Origin: an uncultured SAR86 cluster bacterium
GTDB lineage: Bacteria; Pseudomonadota; Gammaproteobacteria; Magnimaribacterales; D2472
Assembly: GCA_902541175.1 (NCBI GenBank)
Contig: CACBPP010000004.1
Coordinates: forward strand, 1-64,000
Reading direction: 5' to 3'
Length of the DNA: 64,000 nt
The notes under the pieces are model-generated. The model was not told the origin of the DNA, made no database searches, and was given only the letters and a program-made list of their open reading frames with translations. The position numbers were made by a program, and so were the translations under genes. This document shows positions 61,280 to 64,000 of this stretch, piece after piece (positions within the stretch are counted from its first letter, which is position 1; each line of letters opens with the position of its first letter).

Positions 61280-61783
61280 ATGTTTGAGAATATAGAGTCT
61301 TTTCTTAGTAATAATAATGAATTAGCTTGGATTGCTATATTCATGTTTGCTTTTATGGAATCGTTTATCTTATCTGGCATTATTGTTTCAAGTGCTATTT
61401 TGTTTTCAGTATGCATTTTTGTTTTCAATATGGAGTTATTACCTTTATACACAATTGTAATGGTTGCAATGCTTGGCGCTCATTTGGGTGATGTTTCAGG
61501 CTTCTTTTTTGGGAAAACTGTTGGTCCAAGCTTGTTAGCAACTAAATTTATTTCTAAAAGAGAAAAGACAATAAAAAGAGCTCAAAAATTTTTGGATAAA
61601 ACAGGACAATACACTGTAATTTTCGGTAGATTTGTTCCTGCCATAAGACCGATTGTTCCTTTTTTGCTTGGTATTTCTGATCTAAAAGCTGTAAGATTTT
61701 ATATTGCTGATGTCGTCGCATGTACATGTTGGGGAATTGCCTTAGCATTACTGGTAACAGGAGTCGGATCTTTAATAGGATAA
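61280..61783 (+). CDS. DedA/VTT-family membrane protein
   Basis: This 167-residue polytopic protein has about five hydrophobic segments. The DedA signature FGRFVPAIRP lies near 111-120, with HLGDVSGFFFGKTVG upstream. Family members are implicated in lipid (undecaprenyl phosphate or phosphatidylethanolamine) flipping and membrane homeostasis. It is shorter than the usual ~200 residues, mainly at the N-terminus. It heads a small run with an unknown membrane protein and HinT. Confidence 0.85.
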   Translation: MFENIESFLSNNNELAWIAIFMFAFMESFILSGIIVSSAILFSVCIFVFNMELLPLYTIVMVAMLGAHLGDVSGFFFGKTVGPSLLATKFISKREKTIKRAQKFLDKTGQYTVIFGRFVPAIRPIVPFLLGISDLKAVRFYIADVVACTCWGIALALLVTGVGSLIG

Positions 61784-61787
61784 AAAT

Positions 61788-61976
61788 ATGTTAAGTATGT
61801 TTATATTAGTAGTTAGTTCAATAGCAGTTTTATTTTTGTTATTTCAATTAATCAAAGCAAGCAGACAAGGTAGATTTCTTCAGACCTTAAGAGATCTCTT
61901 AATTATACTTTTAGCTATTTTGATGACGGCAGCAATTTTTTATATTGGATTTAGATTCTTCAGAACCTTTATTTAG
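61788..61976 (+). CDS. Small two-helix membrane protein, unknown
   Basis: This 62-residue protein has two hydrophobic helices (~3-21 and ~38-58) joined by a basic loop (KASRQGRFLQTLRD). It starts four bases after the DedA stop, and hinT starts one base after its stop, so it is part of that operon. I do not recognise the family. Confidence 0.7.
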   Translation: MLSMFILVVSSIAVLFLLFQLIKASRQGRFLQTLRDLLIILLAILMTAAIFYIGFRFFRTFI

Positions 61977-61977
61977 A

Positions 61978-62319
61978 ATGTCATTAACTTTATTTGAAAA
62001 AATTATTAATAAAGAAATACCTGCTGAAATTATTTATGAAGATGACGTTTCTATTGTTATCGAAGATATCAATCCACAAGCGCCCACACACTTACTGATT
62101 ATTCCAAAAAAAGTAATTCCTAAATTGTCTGATGCATCAAATGAGGATCAAGAAATATTAGGTCACTTAATGCTTGTAGCTGGGAAAATTGCAGATCAGC
62201 TTGGTTTAGATGAAACTTTTAGATTAGTTGTTAATAACGGCGCAAAAGCTGGGCAAAGTGTTTTTCATCTTCATCTTCACCTTATTTCAGGAAGGCCTCT
62301 TAATTGGCCTCCAGGCTAA
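61978..62319 (+). CDS. hinT: HIT-family nucleotide-binding phosphoramidase
   Basis: This 113-residue protein hydrolyses nucleoside phosphoramidates and related adenylates. The histidine triad is H97, H99, H101 in HLHLHLISGR, preceded by RLVVNNGAKAGQSV. The N-terminus SLTLFEKIINKEIPA is typical of HinT. The start is the ATG at 61978; a TTG 33 bases earlier would add an unlikely extension overlapping the previous gene. Confidence 0.92.
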   Translation: MSLTLFEKIINKEIPAEIIYEDDVSIVIEDINPQAPTHLLIIPKKVIPKLSDASNEDQEILGHLMLVAGKIADQLGLDETFRLVVNNGAKAGQSVFHLHLHLISGRPLNWPPG

Positions 62320-62414
62320 AAATAAATATAAGCGCCTAGACCTAATAAAAAAACAATAATTCCTATTCCTATAGCAAAATAAGAACCATACTTTAAAGTT
62401 GAACTGTCATCCAT
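62316..62414 (-). CDS. Candidate 32-residue single-pass membrane protein
   Basis: On the minus strand an ATG at 62414, preceded by AAGGGG at suitable distance, opens a frame encoding MDDSSTLKYGSYFAIGIGI plus IVFLLGLGAYIYF. It has a charged N-terminal head and one glycine-rich transmembrane helix. Its stop overlaps the hinT stop. The good ribosome-binding site and clean helix favour a real gene; no family is recognised. The remainder of the gap (62415-62507) shows nothing else clear. Confidence 0.5.
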   Translation of the reverse strand: MDDSSTLKYGSYFAIGIGIIVFLLGLGAYIYF

Positions 62415-62507
62415 AATAAATCCCCTTAAAAAAAATATATCAAAAATTAATTCTTTTTCAAACGATTTTTTAAGATAAAATGGTCTAAAATTCATAACTA
62501 TTAAATC

Positions 62508-63755
62508 TTGAGTAAATCAAAACTATCTAGAGAAATAAAAGCTTGGATATCTTATGATCTAGGTAACTCAGCTTTTGCAACTACTGTTTTAGCAGCGTTT
62601 TTTCCTATCTTTTACAATCAATATTGGGCGTCTACATTAGACTCTACTTTATCAGCAGAGTATCTAAGTTGGACTCTAGTAATTTCAAATCTTACTTTAT
62701 TATTCACCGCACCTCTCATAGGAGCTATAACCGATATAAGTAAGTCTACTAAATTGATGTTTATATCAATGGTTTCAATATCCATTATTTGCGTTGGTTT
62801 ATTATATTTTTTACAAGTTGGATCCTGGTTATATGCTTTAGTATTTTTTGGTATTGCTAACTATTTCTTTTCTGCATCAAATGTTCTGTATGACAAAATT
62901 TTAGTTCAAATAGCATCTCCTGATTTATTTTCAAAGATTTCAGGTTACGGGTATGCCTGGGGATATTTTGGAGGAGGGTTGCTTTTTCTTGTAAATGCTT
63001 TGATGAGCCTTTATCCAGAAATGTTTGGATTGAGCTCTCAAGCTGATGCAATAAGATGGTCATTTATTACAGTATCTGTCTGGTGGACAATATTCCTATT
63101 ACCTCTATCAATTACATACAAAGAAAGAGTTGTTAATTCATCACAAAGGGTACTTAAGGATTCTTTTAGAAATTTTGTTAATACTCTTAAATCTGTATCA
63201 GAGTATAGAAATGCATTCATATTTTTGATCGCTTTTTTTCTATTTATAGATGGCGTTCATACTGTTATAGCACTTGCTTCAACCTTTGCTATAAATCTAG
63301 GTCTTGATACAAGCTCAATTATTATTGCTTTAATTTTAGTTCAATTTGTAGCATTCCCCTCAACATTGATGTGGGCATTTGTTGCAGAAAAGTACGGAGA
63401 TAAATTAGTAATTAATATAACGATTATTATCTACATCATATTAATTTTGTATTCATTTAATTTATCTGATGGAATTGAATTTTATATTCTTGCAGGATTA
63501 ATAGGTTTTATTCAAGGAGGCATTCAGGGTAGTTCTCGTAGCTTATTTGCTAAGTTAGTCCCATCTGATAAAGCAGGAGCATTTTTTGGTTTGTTTAATA
63601 CCTTCGGAAAGGCTGCAGCATTTATTGGTCCAGCACTTATAGGTATTTTCTTAGCAATATTTAAAGATACAACATTAATGCTTTTGCCTTTATTAATTTT
63701 ATTTGTATTAGGCATTGTTGTTTTATATTTTGTTGATACCGATGAAGTTATTTAG
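62508..63755 (+). CDS. MFS transporter, UMF1/Atg22-like
   Basis: This 415-residue inner-membrane protein has about 12 transmembrane segments. WISYDLGNSAFATTVLAAFFPIFYNQYW at the start and GGIQGSSRSLFAKLVPSDKAGAFFGLFN in the second half match the UMF1 family related to vacuolar amino-acid effluxer Atg22. The substrate is unknown. It begins with TTG, consistent with MSKSKLSREIKAWISYD; no strong Shine-Dalgarno is seen. A small membrane ORF overlaps its end by 14 bases. Confidence 0.85.
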   Translation: MSKSKLSREIKAWISYDLGNSAFATTVLAAFFPIFYNQYWASTLDSTLSAEYLSWTLVISNLTLLFTAPLIGAITDISKSTKLMFISMVSISIICVGLLYFLQVGSWLYALVFFGIANYFFSASNVLYDKILVQIASPDLFSKISGYGYAWGYFGGGLLFLVNALMSLYPEMFGLSSQADAIRWSFITVSVWWTIFLLPLSITYKERVVNSSQRVLKDSFRNFVNTLKSVSEYRNAFIFLIAFFLFIDGVHTVIALASTFAINLGLDTSSIIIALILVQFVAFPSTLMWAFVAEKYGDKLVINITIIIYIILILYSFNLSDGIEFYILAGLIGFIQGGIQGSSRSLFAKLVPSDKAGAFFGLFNTFGKAAAFIGPALIGIFLAIFKDTTLMLLPLLILFVLGIVVLYFVDTDEVI

Positions 63756-63927
63756 CACAAAATCAATAATTTTTTATAGCATATTAGGGGCAATAACAGC
63801 CTTTTTAATCGCTCCATTTATAAGAAGTCTTATTGATTTTAGTACTGGTATTGAGTTACTTATCACCACAGCAATAATAATACCAATGTATGCTGTCATC
63901 ACAAGATTTTTAAAAAAGTATCTTTAA
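63742..63927 (+). CDS. Small membrane protein, unknown
   Basis: This 61-residue protein has two hydrophobic helices (~8-28 and ~36-53) and a basic tail (RFLKKYL). The ATG at 63742 overlaps the MFS stop by 14 bases, indicating translational coupling. It converges on a minus-strand gene with a few bases of overlap. The family is not recognised. Confidence 0.6.
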   Translation: MKLFSTKSIIFYSILGAITAFLIAPFIRSLIDFSTGIELLITTAIIIPMYAVITRFLKKYL

Positions 63928-64000
63928 GATTTTTGAAGTGTTTCAAATAAAAGTTTTGGTTTGTCAGTAATTATTCCATCAACTTTAAGATCGATCAAAT
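63924..64000 (-). CDS. C-terminal fragment of a glycerophosphodiester phosphodiesterase
   Basis: Only the last ~25 residues are inside the window (minus strand): LIDLKVDGIITDKPKLLFE and a short tail. VDGIITDxP is the conserved C-terminal motif of GDPD/UgpQ-type enzymes, which release glycerol-3-phosphate from phospholipid head-group diesters. The gene continues beyond 64000. Confidence 0.65.
   Translation of the reverse strand, partial: LIDLKVDGIITDKPKLLFETLQKS

Overview
The window is an AT-rich, densely packed bacterial chromosome segment. Genes are short-spaced and many overlap by 1 to 20 bases. The gene content points to a marine, heterotrophic, Gram-negative gammaproteobacterium, possibly of the SAR86 type. 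The supporting traits are three TonB-dependent receptors, a type II secretion operon, GMC and acyl-CoA chemistry, a FeS-type cryptochrome/photolyase and a glucan-use operon. The lineage is an inference, because there is no rRNA or other phylogenetic marker here. I saw no phage, transposase, integrase or CRISPR array.

Layout. 1-7.3 kb: alanine dehydrogenase, a secreted amidase, an SDR reductase facing a steroid-5-alpha-reductase-like protein, then a GMC oxidoreductase / rhodanese / patatin run. 7.4-16 kb: a TonB receptor with a strong promoter, an M64-type metallopeptidase lipoprotein with a small secreted partner, tRNA-Gly(GCC), and secreted two-domain proteins around an esterase lipoprotein. 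16.1-16.3 kb: an apparently undescribed free-standing small RNA with its own promoter and terminator. 16.4-22.4 kb: pyruvate kinase, Na+/sugar symporter, GH3 glucosidase, glucokinase and an L33-like ribosomal protein. 22.4-34.4 kb: a CinA-like/nucleotidylyltransferase fusion, hydrolase, photolyase, more secreted two-domain proteins around tRNA-Gly(TCC), prepilin peptidase, gamma-glutamyltranspeptidase and two acyl-CoA synthetases.

34.4-60.1 kb looks like a phosphorus-acquisition region. PhoB-PhoR are followed by a PHO-box-like site, a large internally duplicated lipoprotein and a TonB receptor. Next comes a complete core type II secretion operon (gspC to gspM). Beyond it lie an aquaporin with altered NPA boxes, an exopolyphosphatase, a PPK2 polyphosphate kinase and a PiT phosphate transporter. 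Last is a TetR-controlled TonB receptor paired with a beta-propeller phytase. The reading is: sense phosphate (PhoBR), secrete or display enzymes (T2SS, lipoprotein, phytase), take up products (TonB receptors, PiT) and store or mobilise polyphosphate (PPK2, PPX). The right edge holds an epoxide hydrolase, a DedA protein, HinT, an MFS transporter, small membrane proteins and the tail of a glycerophosphodiester phosphodiesterase, another phosphorus-releasing enzyme.

The most novel-looking items are: a family of secreted duplicated-domain proteins, two or three of them beside tRNA-Gly genes; the small RNA at 16.1 kb; the PHO-box-linked lipoprotein/receptor pair; the operator-like palindrome at 25.98 kb; and a tRNA-Gly with an A73 discriminator.
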